From the NCBI GenBank assembly GCA_023488565.1, contig JAMDDZ010000022.1, positions 9,680 to 27,409 of the forward strand: a DNA stretch of 17,730 nucleotides. The letters are read 5' to 3'. Numbering within the stretch: position 1 is the stretch's first letter; the number at the start of each line of letters is the position of its first letter. The DNA comes from Bacillota bacterium. GTDB taxonomy: Bacteria > Bacillota > Sulfobacillia > Sulfobacillales > Sulfobacillaceae. The notes beneath the pieces are model-generated. The model searched no databases. It was not told where the DNA came from and saw only the letters and a program-made list of their open reading frames with translations. This document shows, piece after piece, positions 7,441 to 15,691 of this stretch. The translations under genes and the position numbers were made by a program.

Positions 7441-8534
7441 ACATCCTGGTCGATGCCTTATTATACCAATCACAATCGGCAGGAATCGGCCGGTACATCG
7501 ACAAGTTATTTTCTGCTTATACCGGGCTGTTTCCCGATGATCGGGTGACGGCGCTGGTTCCTCCGGGACAAATCTTGCCGGGAGCCATTAACTTGGTGCC
7601 CATCGAAGATCTTAAGAGCAGCAAACAACGATTGCTGTATGAGCAGTGGCGCTTGGGTTCCTGGGCAAAAACTCAAACTTACGATATCATCCATTTTGGC
7701 GATTATCAGATGCCCATTCTCGGCGCTCTGCCGCGGGCTATTGTTACGGTTCATGATTTGGCGGCCTTTCGTCTGCCAGAGCTGTTTCCTCGCGGTTCCG
7801 GTCTGACCAAGAGATTTTTAATGCGGAGATCAGTGGCGCATGCCAGCCGGGTGATTGTTCCCAGCCTTGCCACGGCGCACGATTTGCAAGATATCTTACA
7901 TGTTCCGGAATCTAAAATCTCGGTAGTGCTCCATGGCGTGACTCCCCTGGAGCGAGAGGCGGGACCTACGCTTTATGAACGACCATATTTTCTTGCCGTG
8001 GGCACCATTGAACCGAGAAAGAATTTCGAACGCTTAATTGAAGCTTTCGCTCGAGTATTTGCGAATATTTTGGATGGACCGGATTTATTGATTGCGGGCA
8101 AGCCGGGTTGGCTTTATCGTAATGCAATGGAGGCCCCCTCTCGTTTAGGAGTAAGAGAACGGGTGCGGTTTTTAGGGTATGTGGAAGACAAGAGCTTAAA
8201 GGCGCTGTATCGTGATTGTATGGCTGTTACTTACCCCAGTCTGTATGAAGGGTTCGGATTTCCGGTAGCCGAAGCATTGTGGCTGGGGAAACCAGTCCTC
8301 TGTTCCCGCGGTGGGGCACTGGAGGAGGTTGCCGGAAACGACGCTTTGATTGTGGACCCCCTCAACGTTTCCTCAATTGCCTCGGGGTTGGAGGAGTTGT
8401 GGAAAAACCTCGGCGTTTGGCAAGTGCGGGCGTTGGCAGGGGTCACCCGGGTGCATCAACTGACGTGGACAAAGGCAGCGCAGTCAACGCGCGACGTGTA
8501 TTTGCGAACCGTCGGCGATAGTCGCCAGACGTAA
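7437..8534 (+). CDS. Glycosyltransferase family 4 (mannosyltransferase-like)
   Basis: This encodes 365 residues, starting at the ATG of an ATGA overlap, with GGGAG about seven bases upstream inside the previous gene. It has a full GT4 plan: an N-terminal AGIGRYIDKLF loop, IIHFGDYQMP, VTVHDLAAF, and VIVPSLATAHDL as the hinge before the donor domain. Then come FLAVGTIEPRKNFERLIEAF, DLLIAGKPGW, and PSLYEGFGFPVAEAL with the E-x7-E pair E271 and E279. The T-I-E-P-R-K-N block and EGFGFP are common in GDP-mannose or UDP-sugar GT4 enzymes of surface polysaccharide clusters. It is a probable cytoplasmic, peripheral membrane enzyme assembling the repeat unit. Confidence 0.9.
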   Translation: MNILVDALLYQSQSAGIGRYIDKLFSAYTGLFPDDRVTALVPPGQILPGAINLVPIEDLKSSKQRLLYEQWRLGSWAKTQTYDIIHFGDYQMPILGALPRAIVTVHDLAAFRLPELFPRGSGLTKRFLMRRSVAHASRVIVPSLATAHDLQDILHVPESKISVVLHGVTPLEREAGPTLYERPYFLAVGTIEPRKNFERLIEAFARVFANILDGPDLLIAGKPGWLYRNAMEAPSRLGVRERVRFLGYVEDKSLKALYRDCMAVTYPSLYEGFGFPVAEALWLGKPVLCSRGGALEEVAGNDALIVDPLNVSSIASGLEELWKNLGVWQVRALAGVTRVHQLTWTKAAQSTRDVYLRTVGDSRQT

Positions 8535-8555
8535 AATGTGCTTTGGGGGGATACT

Positions 8556-10007
8556 ATGAAAGCCGCAGAACTGAACCTATTTCCGCCCCGGACCTGGCTG
8601 TTTTTGGCAGGTGCAGCGGCCGCGGGAATTCTGAGCATATTTTTACCAGCATTGGGTGCCATATTATTTGCTGCAGACTATATCGCTATTGTCATTATAT
8701 CGCCGCCTGTAGGATTGGCTTTGTATATTTTGCTCGCCCCATTTCCTTTGGGAATCCTGCTGCATCATCACAAGTTCTATATTTCCGACGTGATGGCGAT
8801 TATTATGGCGTTTTGGCTGTTAGCCCAAGTATGGCGGCGCGGGTTGCGCACGATTTGGAGCACGTTTGTTGTGAAGCAGTACCGAGCACCCTTGATATTG
8901 TTGTTAGGTTTGTCAGTACTGTCACTGGCAGTGGCCTGGAGTAGGGTGGGTACCAGTATAAAAATTTTAGAGTACGTCGAGTTTTTTGTGGTGGTGGTGG
9001 CGCTGGTGCGCTATACCGCGTTTAATGCTCCGAAAGTTCGTCACTTCTATCTCATTGTGTTGACGGTTGTGGTTTCGCTTGTGGCTGTTTATGGACTGTA
9101 CCAATTTATGTTTCAACTAGGTCCTACGGCAAATATTGTGGATCTACACCATGTGCGAGCCACGGCATTTTTTGGTCAGCCCAATGTGTTTGGCGCTTTC
9201 AACGATATGACCTTTCCGATGCTTTTGGCGCTGGTTGTGCTCGGCCCCGACAGCCTTCCGAAAAAGTGGCTTACCGCCGCCCTGTTTATAACGGCCTTGG
9301 GGGTCGTCATCTCGTATTCTCGCGGCTCCTGGGTAGCCGATGCCGCCGCGGTGTTCTTTATGGGTCTGGTGGCGTGGCTGGGCAAGGGCCGCCAAGTTAT
9401 GGGACGTTATGCGGCTTATGGTGTGGGCATTCCGGTATTGATGTTTTTACTGGTCATCGGGTTAGGGAAAATTGACTTGAGCCACACAGCAATCTCCTTG
9501 GGCTATAGAAAAAACACGGTGGAAAGACTTTCGAGTTCGGTTACGGCAATTTTTAACCCAAGGGGACATTACGACACCAATCAGCGGCTCCTGATATGGA
9601 AATCGGCCATTCAGGCGATCAAAAGCCACCCGGTGTTGGGGGTTGGGTTAGGTAACTTTCATTTATACATTAAGAAGTTTCCGCCAAAAGGCTTAGGCGC
9701 AATTCCACCGATGGCTCATAATCTCTATTTGGAATGGGGCGCTGATCTTGGGGTAGGTGGTATTATCGCGGGCCTTTGGTACGAATGGAGCTGGATCAAG
9801 ACAGCCTTAGATGTCCTGCGGATGCGGGCGCAACAAGTATCCCAAGAGCGTTACGCTTGGATATTGGGTGGTTTTGGCACCATGGTGGCATTCATTGTCC
9901 ACGACTGGGTAGACTTTATGATAGATCACGGCGTCATCGTGCCCTTGTTGTTGGCGTTGGGCATTGTCGCGGCCGTGGTTACTGAAATTCGTTCGGAAAA
10001 GATTTAG
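8556..10007 (+). CDS. Polytopic membrane protein, Wzy polymerase / O-antigen ligase family
   Basis: This encodes 483 residues from the ATG at 8556, chosen because GGGGGG (8545-8550) lies five bases upstream; an in-frame GTG at 8538 would give six extra polar residues. About ten to twelve hydrophobic segments are visible. The Wzy_C-type landmarks are present: FFGQPNVFGAFND near residue 210, SYSRGSWVAD near residue 255, a large soluble loop with RLLIWKSAIQAIKSHPVLGVGLGNF, and AHNLYLEWGADLGVGG. The conserved Arg and His positions of polymerases and ligases fall in these loops. The probable role is joining lipid-linked oligosaccharide units on the outer face into polymer. It is flanked by GTs with intergenic gaps of about 8-21 bp, so it is co-transcribed. 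Ligase rather than polymerase function cannot be excluded. Confidence 0.88.
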   Translation: MKAAELNLFPPRTWLFLAGAAAAGILSIFLPALGAILFAADYIAIVIISPPVGLALYILLAPFPLGILLHHHKFYISDVMAIIMAFWLLAQVWRRGLRTIWSTFVVKQYRAPLILLLGLSVLSLAVAWSRVGTSIKILEYVEFFVVVVALVRYTAFNAPKVRHFYLIVLTVVVSLVAVYGLYQFMFQLGPTANIVDLHHVRATAFFGQPNVFGAFNDMTFPMLLALVVLGPDSLPKKWLTAALFITALGVVISYSRGSWVADAAAVFFMGLVAWLGKGRQVMGRYAAYGVGIPVLMFLLVIGLGKIDLSHTAISLGYRKNTVERLSSSVTAIFNPRGHYDTNQRLLIWKSAIQAIKSHPVLGVGLGNFHLYIKKFPPKGLGAIPPMAHNLYLEWGADLGVGGIIAGLWYEWSWIKTALDVLRMRAQQVSQERYAWILGGFGTMVAFIVHDWVDFMIDHGVIVPLLLALGIVAAVVTEIRSEKI

Positions 10008-10015
10008 GGGGATCC

Positions 10016-11143
10016 ATGCGGGTAGCATTGGTGCATGACTGGCTCATTAACATGGGCGGAGCCGAACGTGTTTTGGAAGAGCTGGCTCGCATGTTTCCCG
10101 AGGCACCGATTTATGTAGGTGTCGTAGACCCCAGCCGCCTTTCACCCCTTCTGCAGACACGGCATATCATCCCAAGTCTAGTTCAGCGTTGGCCTTATGC
10201 AATCCGCTGGTATAACCGGTATTTACCCCTGTTAGCCTATGGATTCGAACAATTCGACTTGTCATCTTACGACCTGGTAATTTCTTCCTCGGCCGCAGTC
10301 GCAAAAGGGGTGGTCACACGAGCCGAAACCTGTCATATCAGCTATATCCACACGCCGATGCGCTATGCCTGGGATTTGTACCATGAGTACCACACCCGCG
10401 AAGCCAAAGGATTCACGAAGAAATTGATGGGTCCCGTATTTCATTACCTACGACTTTGGGATCGGGTGGCTACGGATCGGGTGGATGTGTTGGTGGCCAA
10501 CTCCACGACGGTGGCGCAGCGAATTCAAAAACATTATCGACGATCCGCGATCGTGGTTCATCCGCCGGTTTCCGTCGATCAATTCCACATTGCGGATCAC
10601 GTGGATGATTACTATTTAGTGTTGTCGCGACTGGTGTCCTATAAGCGGTTTGATTTGGCAGTTACGGCGGCCAATCGCTTGGGCCGACGCTTAATTGTTG
10701 CTGGCAGCGGGCCGGAATTACCCCATTTAAAACGGATTGCCAAAGGTTCGGTGCAGTTTGTTGGGCCTGTGAATGAAACCAAGCGCGCGGAACTGATGGC
10801 GCATGCTCGGGCGCTGCTCTTTCCTGGCGAGGAGGATTTTGGTATAGCGCCGGTTGAATCACAGGCGGCAGGGCGTCCGGTGATCGCATATGGTAGAGGA
10901 GGTGTTCGGGATACCGTGATTCCGGAGCAAACAGGAATCCTTTTTTTCGAACAAACTGCAGATGCCCTAATCGAGGCCATATTGCAAGCCGAGGATATGG
11001 TCTGGGACAGCGGGGCAATTCGCCTGAATGCTTTGCAATTCAGTCCGGATGCATTTCGTCGGGACTTTCAAGGGGTAGTGGACCAGGCAATGGGACGGCA
11101 TCTGCCAAAGGGAAGTCAAATCGATACAAATGGGTTAACATAA
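10016..11143 (+). CDS. Glycosyltransferase family 4 (WbaZ-like)
   Basis: This encodes 375 residues; AGGGGG overlaps the end of the upstream gene and precedes the ATG by about five bases. The N-terminus MRVALVHDWLINMGGAERV and the following IYVGVVDPSRL, SYDLVISSSAAVAKGV and SYIHTPMRYAWDLYHEY blocks are distinctive of the GT4 subgroup that includes WbaZ and similar GDP-mannose-using enzymes. The donor half has YYLVLSRLVSYKRFDLAV, LIVAGSGPEL and FPGEEDFGIAPVESQAAGRPVIAYG, with E-x7-E at E273 and E281, then a GGVRDTV phosphate-loop segment. The last codons and the stop fall within the hairpin at 11127-11162. Mannosyl transfer is likely but not proven. Confidence 0.9.
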   Translation: MRVALVHDWLINMGGAERVLEELARMFPEAPIYVGVVDPSRLSPLLQTRHIIPSLVQRWPYAIRWYNRYLPLLAYGFEQFDLSSYDLVISSSAAVAKGVVTRAETCHISYIHTPMRYAWDLYHEYHTREAKGFTKKLMGPVFHYLRLWDRVATDRVDVLVANSTTVAQRIQKHYRRSAIVVHPPVSVDQFHIADHVDDYYLVLSRLVSYKRFDLAVTAANRLGRRLIVAGSGPELPHLKRIAKGSVQFVGPVNETKRAELMAHARALLFPGEEDFGIAPVESQAAGRPVIAYGRGGVRDTVIPEQTGILFFEQTADALIEAILQAEDMVWDSGAIRLNALQFSPDAFRRDFQGVVDQAMGRHLPKGSQIDTNGLT

Positions 11144-11162
11144 GGGCAGAGTACCCCATTTG
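11127..11162 (+). terminator. Intra-operon hairpin spanning a stop codon, possible attenuator
   Basis: CAAATGGG (11127-11134) is the exact reverse complement of CCCATTTG (11155-11162), with a 20-nt loop containing the TAA at 11141-11143. ATTTTGT follows, which is a weak T-tract. It could reduce readthrough into the last two genes or stabilise an mRNA end. Evidence is the symmetry only. Confidence 0.4.
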
Positions 11163-11193
11163 ATTTTGTAAAGGGGATTTCGAGATTTAACCC

Positions 11194-12294
11194 ATGAAAA
11201 TTGCGATGGATGTTTCCATTATGGAATCGTGTCGCACTGGCACGGAAGAATATACCGAAGGACTGGTATGGGGTCTCCATCATGCGGGAACTTCAGTAGT
11301 TTCTATGGGGCGGGGAACTTCACCCATTTTGCCAGATCAGCCGTGTCTGGGATTGCCTCACCAAAGATCTCGGAGTTGGTGGCAGAAATGGTGGTGGGAG
11401 AATCTGGGCCTGATGAAGTGCCCTCAAGATGTTCATCTGGTCCATATACCATATCTAACACATCCTCCACGGCGTCTTGCGGTTCCCACCGTGGTGACGG
11501 TTCATGATCTCATCCCTTTTCGTTTGCAGGATTACCACAAAAGGTTTCACGAGCGGGCTTATTTCAACATGGTACGGCGACGCCTGCCCTTGGCAAGTCA
11601 CTTGGTTGCCATTTCTCAAGCCACCATGCGGGACATGCAAGAGTTGTTTCCAGAGCTGAATTCTAAGGTCACCGTGATACAAAACGGTGTGCACCCGACA
11701 TTTTTCGCGCCTGTATCGGTGGCTACTGTGGATTCGGCTGTGCGAGAATTTGGCTTGTTTAAACATCCCCGTCTCTTATATGTTGGCGGCTATGATAGTC
11801 GCAAAAACGTACAGACTTTGGTAAACGCGGCGAACCAAATCTTTCGGAAACGGCGCGACGGACAATTAATATTGGTCGGTGCTTTGAACCATCCCGAGGT
11901 CACTCGGTGGGTCAATACGTTGAATATGCAAGAATTTGCCGTACTTACCCCGTCAATTTCCCGCGAAACGTTGGCTGCCCTCTATCATGCGGCAGACCTC
12001 TTTGTCTTTCCCAGCACCTATGAGGGATTTGGATTAGGTCCGGCGCAAGCGATGGTTGCCGGTATTCCGGTGGTGGCGAGCAATATTGCGGCGATCACGG
12101 AAGTAGTGGGAGACGCCGGGGTTTTGGTGGAGCCGTTGTCGGTAGAAGGATGGGTGGAAGGAATCTGTCGGGTATTGGACAGCCCTTCCTTAGCTCAAAA
12201 AATGGCGGCCCGCGGTCGGGCTCGGGCAGAAGACTTTGCTTGGAAGCGGGTTGCGTTGCAATACCACACTCTTTATAGCCGATTGGTGCGCTAG
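11194..12294 (+). CDS. Glycosyltransferase family 4 with altered E-x7-E motif
   Basis: This encodes 366 residues from the ATG at 11194. The ribosome site is weak: AAGGGG at 11171-11176 is too far, and only GAG at 11182 is well placed. The GT4 plan is clear: MKIAMDVSIMESCRTGTEEY, VHIPYLTHPP, TVVTVHDLIPFRL, LVAISQATMRDM, RLLYVGGYDSRKNVQTLV, LILVGALNHPE and FVFPSTYEGFGLGPAQAMVAG. The normal E-x7-E motif reads E277-x7-Q285, so the second Glu, which in relatives helps hold the donor ribose, is replaced by Gln. Fold and neighbouring residues are otherwise intact, so it may still be active with changed donor preference. It sits 50 bp after the previous gene, behind a hairpin, and 13 bp before the epimerase gene. 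Confidence 0.88.
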   Translation: MKIAMDVSIMESCRTGTEEYTEGLVWGLHHAGTSVVSMGRGTSPILPDQPCLGLPHQRSRSWWQKWWWENLGLMKCPQDVHLVHIPYLTHPPRRLAVPTVVTVHDLIPFRLQDYHKRFHERAYFNMVRRRLPLASHLVAISQATMRDMQELFPELNSKVTVIQNGVHPTFFAPVSVATVDSAVREFGLFKHPRLLYVGGYDSRKNVQTLVNAANQIFRKRRDGQLILVGALNHPEVTRWVNTLNMQEFAVLTPSISRETLAALYHAADLFVFPSTYEGFGLGPAQAMVAGIPVVASNIAAITEVVGDAGVLVEPLSVEGWVEGICRVLDSPSLAQKMAARGRARAEDFAWKRVALQYHTLYSRLVR

Positions 12295-12307
12295 AAAGCG
12301 AGGTATA

Positions 12308-13234
12308 ATGAAAGTTTTAGTGACTGGTGGTGCAGGTTTTATCGGATCTCACCTTTCAACGGCGTTGATTGCTCAGGGAGATCAAGTGACCGTGGTCGAC
12401 AATTTATCGACAGGAACGCGGTCCTTTGTGCCCCCGGAAGCGAGATTTATTGAAGCCGACATTTTGGTGCCTGACACCTGGAAAAATGTCGTAGGCGCCG
12501 TAGATGCCGTGATTCATTTGGCAGCCCAAATTAGTGTGCCCCTGTCGGAGACCTACCCCATGGAAGATCTTCGGACGAATCTTCAGGGCACGTTAACGAT
12601 GCTGGAGACGGCTAGCTTTTTAGGTGCGCGGGAATTTCGGCTGGCATCGTCTGCTGCAGTTTACGGTGATGTGTTGTCGTTGCCGCTTCGGGAGTTGGGA
12701 CCTTGGCATCCGATTTCATTCTATGGACTAAATAAATGGGCGGCCGAGCAATATCTGCTACATTGGGCGACCACCCATGAGATGACCGGCATTGCCCTAC
12801 GGTTAGCCAACGTCTATGGCCCACGGCAGCGCACTGCAGGAGAAGGGGGCGTGGTGGCCATGTTCTGCGAGGCCTTGGCCTCCGGTACTACACTCACGGT
12901 GCATGGTGACGGGTCTCAAACCCGAGATTTTATTGCGGTGCAAGATGTGGCCCAGGCGTTTTTGCATCGGCTGGGCAATCCCGGCCCTTCTGCTGTGTAT
13001 AACGTCAGCACGGGAACCACAACCAGCGTCTTGGACCTAATCGAGGTGTTGAGGGCAGTTTCTAGACAAGATGTCCGATTCCTGACGGTAGAACCTCGCA
13101 TTGGCGATATCCACGACAGCCTTTTGTCTACTGCATTAGCCGAACAATGGGGATTTCGTGCCCAGACGCCTTTGGCGCAAGGCCTTGAGGAAACCTGGCG
13201 ATATTTCCAACAAATAAGGCGCGAATTCCGATGA
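12308..13234 (+). CDS. NAD-dependent epimerase/dehydratase, UDP-glucose 4-epimerase-like
   Basis: This encodes 308 residues from the ATG at 12308 (GAGGT at 12300-12304); an open frame extends upstream, but the Rossmann start MKVLVTGGAGFIGSH fixes this start. It is an extended SDR: the glycine-rich GGAGFIG (7-13) binds NAD, VVDNLSTG follows the second strand, and HLAAQISVP is the fourth strand. The catalytic Ser is in SSAAVYG (S115), and Y139-x3-K143 (YGLNK) is the catalytic pair. ALRLANVYGPRQ and HGDGSQTRDFIAVQDV are typical substrate-side blocks of GalE-like enzymes. Probable role: interconverting UDP-hexoses (Glc/Gal or their N-acetyl or uronic forms) to supply donors to the GTs upstream. 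It is the last gene of the operon. The length is slightly short for GalE (~330) but normal for the bacterial GalE-like group. Confidence 0.88.
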   Translation: MKVLVTGGAGFIGSHLSTALIAQGDQVTVVDNLSTGTRSFVPPEARFIEADILVPDTWKNVVGAVDAVIHLAAQISVPLSETYPMEDLRTNLQGTLTMLETASFLGAREFRLASSAAVYGDVLSLPLRELGPWHPISFYGLNKWAAEQYLLHWATTHEMTGIALRLANVYGPRQRTAGEGGVVAMFCEALASGTTLTVHGDGSQTRDFIAVQDVAQAFLHRLGNPGPSAVYNVSTGTTTSVLDLIEVLRAVSRQDVRFLTVEPRIGDIHDSLLSTALAEQWGFRAQTPLAQGLEETWRYFQQIRREFR

Positions 13235-13516
13235 CCATGCGCCTGGTCTGGATAGTACGTTTGTTATAACGCGACACGGGAACCATTTTGATGCAATGGG
13301 TAGTGCCACTGCTTATAGAATCCGAAGTCGCAGTAGATATTTTGCCAGTATATCCTCCCTCGCGGTTAAATGCAGTATGCAAAACCCGCAAGGCCAGGTC
13401 CTCGGCAAAGTTAGATTTCGACAATTACGGTAATACCGTGATGAGAAGATTTGCGAAGCCAAAAACGAGTGGCAGCCGTTTCGAGTGAGGTGTCTCTGGG
13501 TGGGGGCAACCTGAAC

Positions 13517-13540
13517 TACTCGGTCGCTCGCGACCGAGTA
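13517..13540. repeat. 11-bp-arm dyad, possible operator or terminator stem
   Basis: TACTCGGTCGC (13517-13527) is followed after two bases by its exact reverse complement GCGACCGAGTA. No T-tract follows on either strand, so a protein-binding site or an mRNA 3' stabilising stem is as likely as a terminator. It lies 283 bp after the epimerase stop. Confidence 0.5.
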
Positions 13541-13623
13541 TGCTGAGAAAGTCGATACCGGCAAACGGATTAGATGGGTTCGGCCACAAAAGCCTGTGAG
13601 ATCCGCGCTGTCGTCAGGCAGTG

Positions 13624-13653
13624 ACCTCGAACGACGGTTTACGAGGTTTTTTT
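13624..13653 (+). terminator. Putative Rho-independent terminator of the polysaccharide operon
   Basis: ACCTCG (13624-13629) pairs with CGAGGT (13642-13647) around a 12-nt loop. Seven T residues run from 13647 to 13653. It is the first stem with a T-run downstream of the epimerase gene, about 390 bp after its stop. The stem is short, so confidence is moderate. Confidence 0.45.
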
Positions 13654-14026
13654 AACCAGGAATGGTACTCCATTTACTGACAACACGGGCAAGTAGAGGG
13701 TCGTGGTAAATTTCAGCAATACCAGGAAATCTCTGAGATAAATGGTCCCAAATCACACGACTAAGATCATCCTCTGGTTCTGATTCCCGTTTATTGCCTC
13801 GGATGATCTAGAGTATCACGTCCGGGAATAGTCCACCGAATATCTCGTACTCTGTGATGGTAAGGTGCAAGATAGCACTGTATAACGCCAAACCTTTACG
13901 CCAAAATTTGGCAATACGGTAGAACAAAGCCGAGAGGATTATCCTGGATCCCAAGATCATTGGATGGCTCAAGCAAATAAGGAAGGATGTCAAGTAGTCG
14001 CATACGCTGACCGCCATCGAGTTCAC
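13652..14026 (-). pseudogene. Unrecognised reading frame with an in-frame amber codon
   Basis: On the minus strand one frame runs from 14026 to a TAA at 13654-13652, broken only by a TAG at 13810-13808. The part after the TAG (48 codons) reads like real protein, with charged and hydrophobic spacing: DDLSRVIWDHLSQRFPGIAE, then YHDPLLARVVSKWSTIPG. The part just before the TAG (LTITEYEIFGGLFPDVIL) also looks coding. I do not recognise the family. Most likely it is the 3' part of a dead gene whose 5' end (before about 13930) has lost coding character. Confidence 0.25.
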
Positions 14027-14234
14027 CCGCCATCGCGATGACTGTGGCGAACCTTCAAAATAAATATTCCATGTGCCAACTCAACTGATATATGCATCAG
14101 GTCAATGCAGGATTAGGGATTTGTGGCGACGAATGCCGATGCGCCTCGAAGGGGACGCAAATGCCCCAAGCCCCCTCCTCGATACAGGAGTAGGGCTATA
14201 TATTTTTGCGATAAAGCCTAAGATGCCTGCCCTA

Positions 14235-14894
14235 TCACGATGTGGCCCGTTGGTCGCTGTTGGTGATTTCGACCACGGTATCCATCGTCCGAACCTCCAC
14301 GGGCACTGTCTTCCAACCTAGTGTCTGTGCCACTATATAGCGCCGATATCCATCGTAGAGCACGTAACCCGTGCCATCAGAGGTGGGCCTTATCACCACT
14401 GGTTCGTCGAGTTGACCGCGTGCGGCTACTTGCGCTTGGAGTGCCTGGGTTTTCGCTTTGTTCGGTTGGGTTTTTAAGAATTCCTCCGGCACTTTAATAC
14501 TGTCAAGCGCGATTTGTTGGTAACCGGATAAATCGGGCCACGGGCGGCCGTCTGTCGCAACAGAAACCGGTGCAGCCTTCGCAGGGGTCGCCTTCTTGTC
14601 CGCAATGACCTGTGCTTGAAAAGCGATGACCCCGATTTCTCCCGGACAGTCCTCCAGTGGCAAATCCAAGGTCAGCTCCCCCTGAATCAGTAAGCGTTGG
14701 GATACATCGGGAAGGCCCAACTGCGCCCCCTGTTTTTTGGAGACAAGGACGGTAAAGGTAATCGAGCCGCTGGCTGGAGGGAGTCCTTTGGGCGGATTCG
14801 GCGTACCGGCTTCCTCCATGGTCAGCCGATAGTAGGCGGGAAAAACTTCGACCGGCCCCACCGGAACCCCCGTCAAGGTAATTTTTGCAGACAA
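14235..14894 (-). CDS. ParB/sulfiredoxin-fold protein with a distinct N-terminal domain
   Basis: This encodes 219 residues from the TTG at 14894, chosen because AAGGGG (14909-14904) lies nine bases upstream; an earlier TTG at 14903 would touch that site. The C-terminal part (about 127-203) is ParB-N-like: IALDSIKVPEEFL, a helix with QAQVAARGQLDEPVVI, then YVLYDGYRRYIVAQTLGW and VPVEVR. DGYRRY (181-186) matches the DGHRR/DGxRRY box of ParB-type nucleotide-binding domains. The N-terminal ~100 residues are beta-rich (AKITLTGVPVGPVEVFPAYY, SITFTVLVSKK, QRLLIQGELTLDLP, GVIAFQAQVI) and recall an SSB-like OB fold, which is inference. No helix-turn-helix and no ParA partner are seen, so classical partitioning is unlikely. 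It is isolated between decayed regions, suggesting plasmid or integrative-element origin. Confidence 0.75.
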   Translation of the reverse strand: MSAKITLTGVPVGPVEVFPAYYRLTMEEAGTPNPPKGLPPASGSITFTVLVSKKQGAQLGLPDVSQRLLIQGELTLDLPLEDCPGEIGVIAFQAQVIADKKATPAKAAPVSVATDGRPWPDLSGYQQIALDSIKVPEEFLKTQPNKAKTQALQAQVAARGQLDEPVVIRPTSDGTGYVLYDGYRRYIVAQTLGWKTVPVEVRTMDTVVEITNSDQRATS

Positions 14895-14903
14895 ATATAT
14901 CAA

Positions 14904-15691
14904 CCCCTTGAATCAGTTTAGTGGCCAATCGACAGCAAGTACGTTAACCTGCACCCGCCGGCGAGACAGGCTTCTAACGGAGTGATTCGCCATAGGCGCG
15001 GTTATTCCTGCAAGTGCGCCTCATCCTCGCTCCATCATCGTAGTCAGATTGCAGCCACTTGCTGGAGCACATCCAACCAGGATACGGGTGTAGAAGGGCT
15101 TCCTGGCAATGTTGGGATCGCTATTCTACTTAAGGTGTTTCTCGCACCCGAACCACATGTTTCCTTTAGATGGAGATGGTTATCGGTGCGTCCGACGAGA
15201 TAGCCTCGCATTTCGTGGAATTCGGTCCTAACGATTTCGAGGGCTCTTTGGTTGACGAGAGGTTGTCCAAACGGAACGATCCACAACCGAGAGATCTGGA
15301 TGACCTTCTTAGAAGTTGTATGCCTCTTGAACCTTGGCTGTGTAACACTAGAGATGCAGATTGTCTCAATATTTAAGTTTGGTGCGTATCGAAGAAATGC
15401 AGAACGTTTTCCACACTAATATTGTTAGCATCTAAATGTCTCATCTATTAGTTTGTAAGATATTATCAAAATCATAGCGCCCAAACGGATGACTCTCCCT
15501 GGGGAATGACAACGTGGCGAAGAAGAAAAGTTGGTCGCGACGTTGGGTTTCCAACGCCGCCCAATTGCTTTGCCAGCCCATTCGCTTACGCTTGGTAAAG
15601 AGTGCCAACTGAACTGAAGCCGGATACCCATGAGTTGATTGCGGACAGGCGAGTTTCGATCCAGTGGCCAACTCCAATCGTTCATGTTGAT
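14904..15691. other. Gene-poor stretch with one unrecognised minus-strand open frame
   Basis: No recognisable gene is present. On the minus strand the frame from about 15400 to 15044 is open for roughly 120 codons and includes LWIVPFGQPLVNQRALEIVR and MRGYLVGRTDNHLHL. It lacks a start codon with a ribosome site and any family match I know. A second minus-strand frame, 15704-15441, is also unrecognised. Both may be relics. Confidence 0.35.

Larger units (their letters stand above)
13235..14234. other. About 1 kb without an intact gene, decayed sequence
   Basis: No long credible reading frame exists here on either strand. The stretch holds a strong dyad (13517-13540), a terminator-like hairpin (13624-13653) and a minus-strand frame interrupted by an amber codon (13652-14026). 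A plus-strand fragment at 13288-13488 faintly recalls an IS110-type transposase but is not convincing. Short open frames in all phases, with frequent stops, suggest relics of lost genes. Confidence 0.5.

Noticed and set aside
8538..8555. GTG at 8538 as start of the Wzy-like gene
   Set aside because: The GGGGGG ribosome site lies after it and five bases before the ATG at 8556, which is the better start.
13288..13488. Plus-strand frame with a stretch resembling the N-terminal part of IS110-type transposases
   Set aside because: Only a loose spacing of Pro, Arg and Asp residues matches, no catalytic set or insertion ends are visible, and stops surround it.
14153..14176. GGGG...CCCC stem downstream of the ParB-like gene as its terminator
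   Set aside because: Four base pairs only and no T-run on the minus strand.
15170..15376. Plus-strand 68-codon frame as a small gene
   Set aside because: No ribosome site, no recognisable motif, and a longer open frame lies on the opposite strand over the same bases.
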